9,869 nucleotides of DNA, from positions 1 through 9,869 of the forward strand of contig JAITWD010000006.1 of the NCBI GenBank assembly GCA_031285465.1, given 5' to 3'. Source of the DNA: Lachnospiraceae bacterium (GTDB taxonomy: Bacteria; Bacillota; Clostridia; Lachnospirales; Lachnospiraceae). Each line of letters opens with the position of its first letter. Position 1 is the stretch's first letter. The notes beneath the pieces were generated by a model. The model did no database searches, had not been told where the DNA came from, and saw only the letters and a list, made by a program, of their open reading frames with translations. A program made the translations under genes and the position numbers. This document shows, piece after piece, positions 1 through 6,516 of this stretch.

Positions 1-1
1 C

Positions 2-1483
2 CGTCAGTATAACACTATTTCGATAAATGGATCTGCAGTTGCACCACAGCAGGTCGGTCTAGGGGTTATTTATTCTGAAACCAAAACCCAACGGGATTAT
101 TTTTTAGATAAAGCTTTTCGGAAGGAATCGGGCCGAAGTGCTTTTTATGAGACCTCTAATGCGACCTTGGCAGAGGTGGAGAATCTTCTTCAGGAGTTGG
201 AGGGGGAGGATTTTGCGACGGCACTTAAGAACCTCTGGACATCGGTACAGGATTTGGCGAATGTGCCCGAGCAGGCATCCAACCAGAGTGTTTTTGTACA
301 ACGTGCCTATGAATTCCTGACCAGAGCCGATGCGGTTTATAAAGGGTTGGCCGATTATCAGGACAATATGAACGCGAGTATTAAAGGCGATGTTGAACGG
401 ATTAATGGTATCGGAAATGAAATAAGAGAGTTAAATGAAGCTATTCTTCGGGTTGAATCGGGTAAGGTCGAACGGGCCAACGATTTACGTGACCGGCGTG
501 AGTACCTGCTGGATGAGTTGGGTACCCTGGCTAATATTTCCTATGATTATGATATTTTTGGTAATGTCAATGTTAAAATAGAGGGTAATGACTTTATTAA
601 GCCCGATATGGTCAATGAGATGGCGATTTACACCGACCCGACGACCGGCTTTCATACCCCCTATTGGAAACAATTGGCGACTACTTATATAGATGCTTTT
701 GGTGAGGAGCAGATCAATATTGAGGGCGCAACCGTCTTTAATCTAGATAAGATCATTTCCTCCGAAATGAACACCGACATTGGCAGTCTCAAATCCACCT
801 TGATCAACAGGGGGGATCACCGCGCCAATTATGAAGATCTGCAAGCCAAGCCCAATGATCCTGACTATTATGACCGTGAAATATCCCAATCGGTCATTAT
901 GAACATGCAGGCAGAGTTTGATCAATTGGTTAATAAAGTGGCCGAAGGCATCAATCAGATACTGACCGATGCCGCCAATGCAGCACAGGCAAGCGATCCG
1001 GATTATATGCGCGATAGCTATGGCAATCCCCTACAACTTTTCAATAAAATATCGCCCAGTGGAAGTTATTCGGTCAGTAACATGACCATCAATGATGAAC
1101 TGCGGCAAGCCCCGACCTTATTGGGGTTCATAAGATCCGATGGTCAGGTGGATCGTGAAACAACCACCAAATTAAAGGAATTGTTTGATAAACGAGAGTA
1201 CACGCTGAATCCTAATGTGGCAACTAAAGTCAACCTGTCCGGCTACTATAACAGCATGGTGTCTCAGGTGGCGAATACCGGTTCGGTTTTTCGTGAAATA
1301 TGTGCCAATCAGGAAATGACCGTTAATGGTCTGAATGGAGCAAGAGAACAGGTGGTAGGCGTTGCATCTGATGAAGAAATGGGTAACATGATCATGTTCC
1401 AGAATGCCTACAATGCTTCCAGCCGTTATATAAATGTCATTAGTGAAATGCTGGAACATCTTTTGACCACTTTAGGACGCTGA
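2..1483 (+). CDS. flgK: Flagellar hook-associated protein FlgK, first copy (5' end outside window)
   Basis: Junction protein (HAP1) that, with FlgL, joins the hook to the filament after export by the flagellar type III apparatus. The frame is open from base 2, so the gene starts upstream of the window; the TTG at 167 lies inside the reading frame and is not the start. The visible 493 residues begin at RQYNTI, which aligns with YSRQQV at residues 38-43 of the downstream FlgK, so about 38 residues are missing and the full protein should be near 530 residues. The N-terminal part shows the FlgK pattern VGLGV...QRDYFLDKAFRKE followed by a helical stretch. The C-terminus (GVASDEEMGNMIMFQNAYNA, then SRYINVISEMLEHLL) is the canonical FlgK end that packs in the axial D0 helices. 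A variable middle domain lies between. Only one cysteine is visible. It is followed after 82 bases by a second flgK. FlgK identity is confident. Confidence 0.93.
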   Translation, partial: RQYNTISINGSAVAPQQVGLGVIYSETKTQRDYFLDKAFRKESGRSAFYETSNATLAEVENLLQELEGEDFATALKNLWTSVQDLANVPEQASNQSVFVQRAYEFLTRADAVYKGLADYQDNMNASIKGDVERINGIGNEIRELNEAILRVESGKVERANDLRDRREYLLDELGTLANISYDYDIFGNVNVKIEGNDFIKPDMVNEMAIYTDPTTGFHTPYWKQLATTYIDAFGEEQINIEGATVFNLDKIISSEMNTDIGSLKSTLINRGDHRANYEDLQAKPNDPDYYDREISQSVIMNMQAEFDQLVNKVAEGINQILTDAANAAQASDPDYMRDSYGNPLQLFNKISPSGSYSVSNMTINDELRQAPTLLGFIRSDGQVDRETTTKLKELFDKREYTLNPNVATKVNLSGYYNSMVSQVANTGSVFREICANQEMTVNGLNGAREQVVGVASDEEMGNMIMFQNAYNASSRYINVISEMLEHLLTTLGR

Positions 1484-1565
1484 TCGTAAGCACTGAACAT
1501 AGTTAAGAATAAGAGTAAACCGTAGTATAAGCACCTACTTATCAGTCGGAAAGGAATGAAACAGA

Positions 1566-3407
1566 ATGCCTTCACAATTTTTTGGACTATATATCGCCAG
1601 CAGTGGACTTCGCGCTGCCAATGCGGCTTTGAACACCACTTCTAATAACATTGCCAATGCTCAGACGGTTGGTTACAGTCGCCAACAGGTGGTTCAAGAG
1701 GCGAGTGATGCTTTACGTACCTTTACCACCTACGGTTGTGCCGGCGCCGGTGTCGATACTATCGCCATCGAACGGGTCCGTGATCATTTTTATGATGTTA
1801 AGTATTGGAATAATCGTTCCAGCCTGGGTGAGTGTGAGGTTCAACAGTACTATATGCAGACGATGGAGGATTATTTTAAAGATGACGGTATGTCAGACTT
1901 TAAGACCCTTTTTGATGAGATGAGCAATGCGCTACAGTCGGTAACTACCAACTCCAGTAGCACCTCTTTTAAGAAAGATTTTATCTCCTCGGTCAGTGCA
2001 ATGACCGAGTATTTTAATAATATGTATGGCAATCTTCAGGAAATGCAAAATGACCTCAATCTGGAGATCAAACAAACGGTTGACGAAATCAACTCCATTG
2101 GAGAAAAGCTATCCATCCTAAACCGTCAGATCAATACAATCGAACTATCAGGCGTTCCGGCCAATGAACTGCGTGATCAGCGAGAGGCCCTGGTTGATGA
2201 GTTGTCACTATTGGTGGACGTTAAGGTGGAAGAAACTCCGATTTATGATGCCAACGATCCCACCCGTTTAACCGGCGGAACCAACTATACGGTCAGTATT
2301 GCCGGTGGTCAGATTTTAGCCAGCGGTAACGAATACAATCAACTGATCTGTACGGCACGGCAGAGCTATGAAAAGGTTAATCAAACCGATGTGGATGGTC
2401 TTTTCGATGTCAAGTGGGATAACGGTAATAATTTTAATATGAACAATGGTGCCATGGATGGCAAATTAAAGGGTCTGTTTGAAATGCGTGACGGGAATAA
2501 CAGCGTATATTTCAATGGTCGTGTCAAAGAGATTGGAACCACCAGCCTGCCTAATGGTGTATTGACCTCCACCGTAACTGTGGCGGTGACCGATACCGAT
2601 CTGATGGATATGAAACTGTGCGGATTATCCGACACAGGCGGGACGCTGAACATAGGCGGACAGGTGTATTACTATTCCGATTGGGAGTATGATGCTACAG
2701 AACAACAATATACCTTTACTCTGGATAATACTCGCTGTGAGGATATTATTAACCAAAGTAAGATTGGTCAAGAGGCTGAGAATGGGTCTGATGTCGATTA
2801 TCAGGGCGTTCCGTATTATATGACCCAGATGAATGCCTGGCTCAGGGGTTTTGCGGAAAAGGTCAATGATATTTTTACCAGCGGATACGATACAAAAGGG
2901 CAGGCCGGTTCTATCTTTTTTACCGGTGAGAAGGTGGACGGAAGTCAGTTTCAAGCCGGAGATCTGGATGCGACAGCTGGGAATGGTTTGTATGAAATAA
3001 CGGCCGGTAATGTCACCGTTTTTGCCGAATTGGTCAGTAATGCCGATCGTTTGGGTAGCAAGAGCACCGCCGATGTGGGTGTGGAAGAATGCGAGCAGAT
3101 TAAAGAGATGATCGACATGCTGGTAAGCAAAGAAAAATTCAACTTCCGAAACGGAACGGCGGTTGACTTTCTGGAATTGATCCTGGGCGATGTGGCACTT
3201 AACGCTGGCAATGCCAATACCTTCCAGAAAACCTATGCAGGGCTTGATACCGCTATCAACAATCAGCGCGGTTCCATTTCCGGAGTGGATGAGGATGAAG
3301 AAGCGGTCAATCTGGTCAAATACCAGAACTCCTATACATTAGCTTCTAAAATGATACAGACCATGTCGGAAATATATGACCGGTTAATCTTACAAACCGG
3401 CGTATGA
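1566..3407 (+). CDS. flgK: Flagellar hook-associated protein FlgK, second copy
   Basis: Complete 613-residue FlgK-family protein. The N-terminus has the rod/hook signature SNNIANAQTVGYSRQ (residues 26-40; the usual NTPGYSRQ has VG in place of PG). Next come GVDTIAIERVRDHFYDVKYW and a long helical region at about 85-215, with LRDQREALVDELS typical of FlgK. A variable central region runs from about 225 to 480. The C-terminus is SGVDEDEEAVNLVKYQNSYT followed by a LASKMIQTMSEIYDRL helix, the family's terminal D0 motif. The start is supported by the purine-rich GGAAAGGA (1548-1555) ten bases ahead of the ATG. Two flgK genes in tandem are more than a single-junction model needs; this copy is more divergent from textbook FlgK than the upstream one. 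It contains six cysteines (residues 58, 90, 262, 353, 391, 509), which is odd for an exported axial protein. Probably co-transcribed with the flgK before it and flgL after it. Confidence 0.93.
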   Translation: MPSQFFGLYIASSGLRAANAALNTTSNNIANAQTVGYSRQQVVQEASDALRTFTTYGCAGAGVDTIAIERVRDHFYDVKYWNNRSSLGECEVQQYYMQTMEDYFKDDGMSDFKTLFDEMSNALQSVTTNSSSTSFKKDFISSVSAMTEYFNNMYGNLQEMQNDLNLEIKQTVDEINSIGEKLSILNRQINTIELSGVPANELRDQREALVDELSLLVDVKVEETPIYDANDPTRLTGGTNYTVSIAGGQILASGNEYNQLICTARQSYEKVNQTDVDGLFDVKWDNGNNFNMNNGAMDGKLKGLFEMRDGNNSVYFNGRVKEIGTTSLPNGVLTSTVTVAVTDTDLMDMKLCGLSDTGGTLNIGGQVYYYSDWEYDATEQQYTFTLDNTRCEDIINQSKIGQEAENGSDVDYQGVPYYMTQMNAWLRGFAEKVNDIFTSGYDTKGQAGSIFFTGEKVDGSQFQAGDLDATAGNGLYEITAGNVTVFAELVSNADRLGSKSTADVGVEECEQIKEMIDMLVSKEKFNFRNGTAVDFLELILGDVALNAGNANTFQKTYAGLDTAINNQRGSISGVDEDEEAVNLVKYQNSYTLASKMIQTMSEIYDRLILQTGV

Positions 3408-3510
3408 TATTTGATTGATCATATATTCGCGTGCTGATGTGGTGGCTTAGACGCACCAGGCGGTTTGGCGAAGTAAGGCAAAGTTTTATGAGACATAAAG
3501 TTATATGATT

Positions 3511-3531
3511 AGAAAGGTGGACAGACCGATG
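3511..3531 (+). promoter_or_regulatory. Ribosome binding site deciding the flgL start
   Basis: AGAAAGGTGG (3511-3520) lies eight bases before the ATG at 3529. The reading frame can be extended to an ATG at 3505, but that start has no Shine-Dalgarno, would put the AAAGGTGG inside the coding region, and would add eight residues ahead of MRMTN, where FlgL proteins normally begin (MRIT/MRMT). The start at 3529 is therefore preferred. Confidence 0.8.
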
Positions 3532-5142
3532 AGAATGACCAATAAAATCATGCAGAACAACACATTATATAATATTAACAACAACAAGATACTGCAAGAT
3601 AAACTGAGTACCCAGATGGCGACCCAGAAGAAATTAACCAGACCGTCCGACGATCCGGTTATTGCCATCAGAGCATTGCGCCTGCGTACCAGCGTCTCCG
3701 AACTGACCCAGTTTTCTGAAAAGAATGCCAAGGATGCCGAAGCATGGCTGACCGTGACCGAAGATGCACTCAGCACGGTCAATGATGTTATTACTAAAAT
3801 GATCGAACAGGGTAATAAAGGAGCCAATAAAGATCTGGAAGGCGAACAGTTATCCATCATCATGGAACAACTCAAGTCACTGCGGGATGAGACCTATGCT
3901 ACTGCCAACGTTGATTATGCGGGGCGGTATATTTTCACCGGTTTTCGTACCGACACCACCCTGAGTTTTAATGACGAGGTGGAAAGTAAGGACTTAGAAT
4001 ACTCTATTACCGAGCAGGTAGGTATAAATAGCTTTGATTCCATCAACTACACCGATCAGGCGGGAGTTGAAGGCCTGAACAAAGGGAATTATGCCGGATT
4101 CACTGGTGCAGATAATACGCCTAATGAAACGATAGAGGAGCAGGATGTTAATAATGGCGATATCCATCGGTTACGTTTGTCTTATGATGATCTAATGGAT
4201 GGTACTGTACCGACACTGACCTATATGGATAATGCCGGGGCGGAGGTGTCCCTGACCGCGGCAAGCACCCCGGTATCTTCGACAGCATCTCCCGATCCTT
4301 ATCAGACGATTATGACAATGAATGGGGCCGGTGTAAGCGGTTCGGTTTATGTGCCGGAGACCGGTGAGATTTTATTTTCCGATGCAGCCTATAATGCAAT
4401 AGTCGGGACGGTTACCACCGGCACCGAGATTCGCGTCACCTATAGTAAAGATGAATGGAAAGAAGGCGATCTGCGCCCCGAACATTACTTTGCCTGTACT
4501 TCTGAGGAGATTATGCCGGATGGCACTTCGAAAACCATTCACTATAATCAGAATCTGGATGCAAGTGGCGCGCCCCGAGTTCCCAAAGAACCGATTAATC
4601 CTAATGGACAAAAAATTGAATATGATGTAGGTTATAATCAAACCATAGTCATCAATACCAGTGCGGCAGATGTCTTTACCCATGCTATGGATCGTAACAT
4701 GGATGATTTGGACCGGGCAGTCATTGAACTTCGGGCGATTGAAACTACCGTTAATGATATGAAGGGAGTCTTAGGAACGCTATCAGCCGGTACTGCCGAT
4801 TATGAATTGGTCAGGAAACAACTGGATGCGGCCACAAAAGCCGGCGATCACATTCGTGAGAATGTCCATAGGATGTTTGAAGGGGTTGTTACCAAGATGC
4901 AGAACGCGCTGGACGATATCAACGTGGCGGTTACCGACAGCGGAACCCGCAGTGCTCGCCTGGATATGATCGGTAATCGATTATTATCACAAAAGACCAC
5001 CTTTGAAACATTGAAGTCAGAAAACGAAGATGCCAGTATCTCTGATGTAGCCATTAAATTGACCAGTACAGAATTATCCTATAATGCAGCACTGATGGCC
5101 TCGGGTAAGATCATGCAGACATCGCTGATTAATTATATCTAA
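3529..5142 (+). CDS. flgL: Flagellar hook-associated protein FlgL (enlarged form)
   Basis: Second junction protein (HAP3), sitting between FlgK and the filament. With the start at 3529 it has 537 residues, against about 300 in Bacillus and 317 in E. coli. The flagellin-like N-terminal domain (1-145) opens MRMTNKIMQNNTLYNINNNK, contains LTRPSDDPVIAIRALRLR (36-53), and ends in YAGRYIFTGFRTDT (130-143). Conserved FlgL elements resume with YDVGYNQTIVINTSAADVF (365-383). The C-terminal helix region ends SDVAIKLTSTELSYNAALMA then SGKIMQTSLINYI, a typical FlgL end. The extra length is a central region of roughly 150-365, rich in Asp, Thr and Gly and without coiled coil, probably surface-exposed domains on the outside of the junction. 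One cysteine (322). It lies 121 bases after flgK2, with no convincing promoter of its own. Confidence 0.95.
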   Translation: MRMTNKIMQNNTLYNINNNKILQDKLSTQMATQKKLTRPSDDPVIAIRALRLRTSVSELTQFSEKNAKDAEAWLTVTEDALSTVNDVITKMIEQGNKGANKDLEGEQLSIIMEQLKSLRDETYATANVDYAGRYIFTGFRTDTTLSFNDEVESKDLEYSITEQVGINSFDSINYTDQAGVEGLNKGNYAGFTGADNTPNETIEEQDVNNGDIHRLRLSYDDLMDGTVPTLTYMDNAGAEVSLTAASTPVSSTASPDPYQTIMTMNGAGVSGSVYVPETGEILFSDAAYNAIVGTVTTGTEIRVTYSKDEWKEGDLRPEHYFACTSEEIMPDGTSKTIHYNQNLDASGAPRVPKEPINPNGQKIEYDVGYNQTIVINTSAADVFTHAMDRNMDDLDRAVIELRAIETTVNDMKGVLGTLSAGTADYELVRKQLDAATKAGDHIRENVHRMFEGVVTKMQNALDDINVAVTDSGTRSARLDMIGNRLLSQKTTFETLKSENEDASISDVAIKLTSTELSYNAALMASGKIMQTSLINYI

Positions 5143-5161
5143 ACTAAGACCTGTAAGTTCG

Positions 5162-5181
5162 ACCGGTTAAGCAAAGCCGGT
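5162..5181 (+). other. Small hairpin in the flgL-fliW gap
   Basis: ACCGGT (5162-5167) and GCCGGT (5176-5181) pair over six positions, one of them a G-U wobble, around an eight-base loop. No T-run follows, so it is not a normal intrinsic terminator. It may be an mRNA stability or processing element between the junction genes and the regulator genes, or chance. Confidence 0.35.
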
Positions 5182-5228
5182 GTAAACAAAGACTGATATA
5201 CAAAGAATAATAAAGCGGAGGATAAGTA

Positions 5229-5684
5229 ATGATTATAGTAACAAAGAATTTTGACGAAATCGAAATAGATGACGACAAAATCATCCAATTTCCGGCCGGC
5301 ATTATCGGATTCCCCAATCTGACCGATTTTGCCTTGATACATGACGACGAGAAAGGTACAGGCAGCGTACATTGGCTTCAGTCAATACAAGAACCGGCCT
5401 TCGCCATGCCGGTTATGGATCCTTTGATCGTATGCCAGGAGTATAATCCGGTGATTGACGATGAAGTGTTTGCGCCAATAGGCAGTTTGGTGGACAATGA
5501 AATGCTGATCCTGGTCACCTTGACCGTTCCCCGGAAGATAGAGGAGATGTCGGTTAACCTGCGGGCCCCTATTATCATCAACGCGACGGCAAAAAAGGCA
5601 TGTCAGGTTATTCTGGAAGATAATCGTTACGCGATTAAATTTCCGATCTATGACATCTTAAACCAAGGGAAAGAAGGTGAGTAA
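5229..5684 (+). CDS. fliW: Flagellar assembly factor FliW
   Basis: Small cytoplasmic protein (151 residues; usual family length about 140-155) that binds either flagellin or CsrA. Visible family features are IIQFPAGIIGFPNLTDFALI (residues 18-37), the WLQS element, the FAMPVMDP stretch, NLRAPIIINATAKKACQVIL (about 110-129) and a C-terminal YAIKFPIYD strand. The start is preceded by GCGGAGGATAAG (5214-5225). Its stop codon (5682-5684) directly abuts the csrA ATG, so the two are translationally linked. In Bacillus, free FliW binds CsrA and blocks its RNA binding; accumulating flagellin captures FliW and releases CsrA, which then represses flagellin translation. The csrA neighbour and the CsrA-type sites in the flagellin leader of this window fit that circuit. 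Confidence 0.96.
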   Translation: MIIVTKNFDEIEIDDDKIIQFPAGIIGFPNLTDFALIHDDEKGTGSVHWLQSIQEPAFAMPVMDPLIVCQEYNPVIDDEVFAPIGSLVDNEMLILVTLTVPRKIEEMSVNLRAPIIINATAKKACQVILEDNRYAIKFPIYDILNQGKEGE

Positions 5685-5903
5685 ATGTTAGCTTTATCCA
5701 GAAAGAAAAATGAAGCCATCATTATCAATAATAATATCGAGATCACCGTTTTGGAAATAAAAGGGGAGCAGGTTAAGATTGGTATTAGTGCACCCAAAGA
5801 AGTGCCGGTTTACCGAAAAGAGGTTTATCTCGAAATCCAGAAAGCCAATATGGATTCAACCGATGTAGAAGGCATGGATGCCTTGAAAAAACTTTTTAAG
5901 TGA
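5685..5903 (+). CDS. csrA: Carbon storage regulator / translational repressor CsrA
   Basis: RNA-binding homodimer of 72 residues that recognises GGA in hairpin loops, often over a Shine-Dalgarno. The sequence follows the family closely: MLALSRKKNEAIII, then ITVLEIKGEQVKIGISAPKE, then VPVYRKEVYLEIQ. The two classic RNA-contact regions are intact (strand beta1 with Leu4, and Arg44 within VYRKEV). It has a C-terminal tail beyond the helix (DSTDVEGMDALKKLFK) that the shorter enterobacterial CsrA (about 61 residues) lacks. The related tail of Bacillus CsrA takes part in FliW binding, which agrees with the adjoining fliW. AAGAAGGTGA (5671-5680), within the end of fliW, serves as ribosome binding site. 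Likely targets visible here are the flagellin and flaG leaders. Confidence 0.97.
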   Translation: MLALSRKKNEAIIINNNIEITVLEIKGEQVKIGISAPKEVPVYRKEVYLEIQKANMDSTDVEGMDALKKLFK

Positions 5904-5974
5904 GAAGTTTTTGAATAAGCTAAAAATCCAAAAGATGAAAGACAAATTAAAATTCAAAAGAATTATTGAACCTC

Positions 5975-6001
5975 TAAACTTTTCGTGATTTCTGTCGATA
6001 T
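5975..6001 (+). promoter_or_regulatory. Sigma-28 (FliA/SigD) promoter for flaG-fliD-fliS
   Basis: TAAACTTT (5975-5982), 11 bases, then GTCGATAT (5994-6001). The sigma-28 consensus is TAAAGTTT-N11-GCCGATAA: the -35 half matches 7 of 8, the -10 half 6 of 8, and the spacing is exact (15 bases between TAAA and the -10 octamer). It lies in the 168-base gap between csrA and the flaG start. Transcription would begin near 6007-6009, giving a flaG leader of about 65 bases. This separates late filament genes from the flgK-flgL-fliW-csrA block upstream. Confidence 0.82.
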
Positions 6002-6052
6002 AAAGACCAGAAGACGTAAAGGCTCGAAGTTAATCCCGTAGAGAGCAATTAT

Positions 6053-6066
6053 TCACATGGAGGTGA
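6053..6066 (+). promoter_or_regulatory. Putative CsrA-binding hairpin over the flaG ribosome binding site
   Basis: TCAC (6053-6056) pairs with GTGA (6063-6066) around a six-base loop ATGGAG. The loop carries A-N-GGA, the arrangement CsrA prefers, and the GGAGG (6059-6063) is also the flaG Shine-Dalgarno, eight bases before the ATG at 6072. CsrA bound here would block ribosomes directly. The stem is only four base pairs, and any GGAGGTGA ribosome binding site can look similar, so this is a reasoned prediction. Confidence 0.5.
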
Positions 6067-6071
6067 TTACA

Positions 6072-6503
6072 ATGGCAATAGAACCATTAGGAAGTGTAAT
6101 GTTATATCAAGCCCAGCCTGCCCAAAAGCAGATGGCACCAACGCCGATCGCTGAAGCACCTGAATCGGCCACACCAGAACAAGTAGCCAATGTCGATGTC
6201 ACTACGGCATCGGTTGCTAAAGTTGATAATAAAGACGGCAAAGAGGAACAGGGAAGTTCTCCGGAGCAGGAAAACCCAAAAGCAACTACCGAACAGATTA
6301 AAAAGGCGGTTGAGCGACTAAATAAAAACATGCCCCGTTCCGAAGCGGTCTTCGGAATTCATGAGAAGACCAACCGGGTTACTATCAAGATCGTTGATAA
6401 AGAAACTAAGGAACTGATCAAAGAACTTCCACCGGAAAAGACTTTGGATATGATAGCCAAGGCATGGGAATTGGCCGGACTGCTTGTAGACGAGAGACGA
6501 TAG
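6072..6503 (+). CDS. flaG: Flagellar protein FlaG
   Basis: FlaG-family protein, 143 residues from the ATG at 6072. The frame could start at 6057 (ATGGAGGTG), but that ATG lies inside the Shine-Dalgarno, so 6072 is chosen. The first 70 residues are low-complexity and rich in Ala, Pro, Thr, Glu and Gln, probably disordered. The conserved FlaG domain covers about 72-143: IKKAVERLNK, then FGIHEKTNRVTIKIVDKETK and ELIKELPPEKTLDMIAKAWE, ending GLLVDERR. This matches the family pattern of a predicted amphipathic segment, a beta hairpin with VVD..T.E, and I..(I/L)PPE. FlaG proteins are linked to filament length control and are usually encoded beside fliD and fliS, as here; the molecular role is poorly defined. 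It is the first gene after the sigma-28 promoter, and its stop overlaps the fliD ribosome binding site. Confidence 0.9.
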   Translation: MAIEPLGSVMLYQAQPAQKQMAPTPIAEAPESATPEQVANVDVTTASVAKVDNKDGKEEQGSSPEQENPKATTEQIKKAVERLNKNMPRSEAVFGIHEKTNRVTIKIVDKETKELIKELPPEKTLDMIAKAWELAGLLVDERR

Positions 6504-6516
6504 GAGGAACTTTGAT

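Noticed and set aside
167..169. TTG start for the first flgK
   Set aside because: The frame is open upstream to the window edge and the upstream residues (VGLGV...RDYFLDKAFRKE) are conserved FlgK sequence, so the true start is outside the window.
337..357. TAAA and GCCGATTA inside flgK1 as a sigma-28 promoter
   Set aside because: Only six bases separate the halves, and it lies within coding sequence.
3505..3528. Upstream ATG giving FlgL eight more residues
   Set aside because: No Shine-Dalgarno ahead of it; AAAGGTGG at 3513-3520 is spaced for the ATG at 3529, where FlgL-type MRMTN begins.
3511..3528. CsrA-like loop GGACAG before flgL (GGT...ACC stem)
   Set aside because: The stem is only three pairs and the GGA is not preceded by the usual A-N; too weak to list.
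3496..3530. Possible sigma-28 promoter before flgL (TAAAGTTA and ACCGAT)
   Set aside because: The spacing between the halves is about 24 bases instead of 15, and the -10 half overlaps the start codon.
5168..5199. Possible sigma-28 promoter before fliW (TAAG and ACTGATAT)
   Set aside because: Both halves are poor matches and the spacing is off; likely chance.
5952..5965. AATTC-AAAA-GAATT inverted repeat after csrA as a terminator
   Set aside because: Only five A/T-rich pairs and no T-run afterwards.
6057..6071. Upstream ATG giving FlaG five more residues
   Set aside because: This ATG is part of the Shine-Dalgarno ATGGAGGTGA that serves the ATG at 6072.
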